This document shows, piece by piece, positions 62,420 through 64,000 of a DNA stretch of 64,000 bases. Where the stretch lies: the NCBI RefSeq assembly GCF_024868665.1, contig NC_079890.1, forward strand, positions 8,957,081 through 9,021,080, written 5' to 3'. Position 1 is the stretch's first letter, and every line of letters starts with the position of its first letter. The position numbers and the translations under genes were made by a program. The notes below the pieces were generated by a model, which was not told the origin of the DNA, did no database searches, and saw nothing but the letters and a program-made list of their open reading frames with translations. The stretch is from Triplophysa rosa (taxonomy: Eukaryota; Chordata; Actinopteri; Cypriniformes; Nemacheilidae).

Positions 62420-64000
62420 GCTACTGATTATCCTCGACATTGGGTCTCGCCGTGATGCAACGTTGAGTTGCCGAGCACCGTCGTGTAGAGGGTGAGAGCG
62501 GCTGTGATAAACACCCAGAGAGAGAAGAAACTCTTAAGAGAGTGGGCTGTTGGGACGGGGCAGGAACCGTCCCGGATCGACCACCCAGCGATGGAATGGC
62601 TGGTGTCGGGCCCGATGGTATTCTTGATCTCCCTGGGGTCTTCCCATGAGGGCCGCTTCTGCTTTCGCTGCGGCTGCTGACGGGGCGATGGTCTCCTCTT
62701 TGATGTCCCTTCCGGGGGGCTGCCTGAGCCGGAGGGCGTCGAAGAGGACCAGGGCTGCTGGGAAGCAAGATGGTGCACGGGACTCGACGGCCGAGGCGCG
62801 GCGAGGGAGGATATGCTTGATATCCTCTGTCTGCTTCTTCACTGTCGAGAACTGCGGCTCGACAGTATCACCAAACCCCCCCTTGCGAGATGGGTGCGTC
62901 GAGAAGGCGGACCTTCCTGGTGTTACTCATCTGTGCAAGGTTCGGCCAGAGGTGTCTCTCATGGACCACAAGTGTGGACATCGCCCGACCCAGGGCCCGC
63001 GCGTTCACCTTCGGTCGCCCATAGAGCGAGGTCGGTGGCGGCACGGAGTTCCTGCATAAGCGCTGGGTCGGTCTTACCCTCGTGGAGCTCTCTCAACGCC
63101 TTGGCCTGGCAGGAGCCATAGCGTGGAGAGAGGAGGCAGCTTGGCCCGCAGCAATGTAAGCTCTCGACACCGGAGATGCCGAGACCCTCCATGCTTTGGA
63201 TGGGAGTCTAGGTCGAGTCCCCAGGTGGCCGCCGCCTGCGGGCACGAGTGCACCGCGGCGGCATGCTCCACCTGGGGGACATCGACGTATCCTCTAGCTG
63301 CCTCACCCTCGAGGGAAGAGAGGGTGACAGAACTTGTTTGACATGAACGTACCGGAAAGGGGCATTCCAGGTCTTACTAAGTTCTTCATGCACTTCCGGT
63401 ACACATGGCACTGGGGGCGGGCGCGGCCCCAAACCCGAGGCACCATGTAACCAGCCGCGAGCGCTGGGAGAGGCAGTGCGGGTACTGCAACCCAATGCTC
63501 ATGGCGGTCCGGGAAAGCATGGCTGACATTTCGACTTTCGCCTCTTCCTGGGCTCGACCCCCCGAGGGAGGGAGCCCGAGGAATCGTCGGAGTCAGATGG
63601 CAGTATGTCACCCCCCAATGCTGCAAGAGACATCTCATCACCACGCATCGTGTCCGAACACGTGGTTGAGGAACAAGACGGTGGGACCGTCTCCTGGGGA
63701 ATGGTCAGACGAGCTAGACGAGGTGCGAACGGTCCGTGAGCCAGTGGCTGGCAGATTAACGCTCACAGTAATCCTCATATCACCCTCACTGCTTGCCGTA
63801 GCGGGCGGCAGGGCCTTAGTCCTGCCGTCACGGAATGGGGAGCAAACAAGGTGGTGGCTGAGTCCCGTGGGAACACAGCCACCTGTGACGCAATGTCTGA
63901 ATCGTCAACCGCCTGCAGTGCAGGCAGGACGTATCCACAACGTCTGCCCCAGCATACTGGAAGCAGACACCGTGTCCGTCCCCCTCCTCGATGAGTGTGT
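62420..64000 (-). pseudogene. DIRS gag remnant
   Basis: Minus strand shows gag-like blocks: VKKQTEDIKHILPRRASAVE (62765-62842), YGSCQAKALRELHEGKTDPA (about 63060-63125) and, near 63900, a stretch equal to the first copy's gag start. Frames are interrupted many times. The N terminus lies just beyond the window. Confidence 0.7.

Larger units (their letters stand above)
57628..64000 (-). mobile_element. Second DIRS element, inverted, decayed, runs past the window end
   Basis: Minus-strand copy of the 30592-34659 family. 57628-57790 is its terminal repeat, lacking about the outer 75 nt. 57796-57903 is its internal complementary region, with GTT at 57853-57855. Then come remnants of recombinase, RNase H, RT and, after a 1.1-kb insertion, gag. 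It keeps the gag and recombinase N-terminal parts that the first copy lost. The 5' terminus lies beyond 64000. Confidence 0.88.

Noticed and set aside
53400..64000. First dock11 exon upstream of 51509
   Set aside because: No minus-strand start exon with the expected DOCK-D N terminus was recognised among the transposons; it probably lies beyond the window.

Overview
The window is a stretch of vertebrate nuclear genome, most likely from a ray-finned (probably cypriniform) fish. The evidence is AT-rich introns with canonical splice sites, fish-type tRNA-derived SINEs, many short hAT elements, Tc1/mariner remnants, chromodomain Ty3/Gypsy and DIRS retrotransposons, and stereotyped teleost dispersed repeats. 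The species cannot be fixed from sequence alone. There is one assembly gap (9268-9818). I saw no prokaryotic operon, CRISPR array or rRNA gene. The only host protein-coding gene I can support is dock11 (Zizimin2, a CDC42 guanine-nucleotide exchange factor) on the minus strand. Twenty-two consecutive internal exons (51509 down to 15277) join in phase into 823 codons without a stop. They cover the conserved N-terminal region, the PH domain, the linker and most of the DHR-1/C2 domain. The first exon must lie above 64000 or be unseen; the DHR-2 catalytic exons must lie below position 1. || Layout. 1-15276 is the intron after the last visible dock11 exon. It holds a palindromic Tc1 remnant, an L2-type LINE tail, tRNA-like repeats, three arrays of one 27-bp satellite, and a SINE split by a complete 3.5-kb non-autonomous LTR element with a 5-bp target-site duplication (TSD). 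15277-19751 is a dense exon cluster (C2 domain). 19752-25092 has a hairpin MITE interrupted by a hAT element. 25410-28039 is a hAT element interrupted by a second member of the same LTR family. 30592-34659 is a DIRS element with intact termini and internal complementary region but broken genes. 34831-35863 is a hAT element. 36594-36728 and 35991-36165 are PH-domain exons. || 36990-47050 is a deep transposon nest inside one PH-domain intron: inverted arms enclose a split LTR, which encloses an unclassified repeat, which encloses a 5.9-kb chromodomain Gypsy element and a hAT; another hAT sits in the LTR. 47317-48546 is a TRIM-like LTR element ending 55 bp from a PH exon. 48602-51509 holds the 5'-most visible exons. 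51662-54138 is a hAT inside a hAT. 54147-64000 holds a solo LTR inside a dispersed repeat, a LINE endonuclease remnant, and a second, inverted and decayed DIRS copy that runs off the window and is itself interrupted by the same dispersed repeat. || The biology is therefore one large host gene whose introns have grown by repeated nested insertion. Exact TSDs let the order of insertion be read. The most informative mechanistic signals are the DIRS circle-junction architecture, a predicted Tf1/sushi-type self-priming site in the Gypsy element, and two apparent GC-AG introns in dock11. I did not find a convincing new biological system; the novelty lies in transposon architecture.
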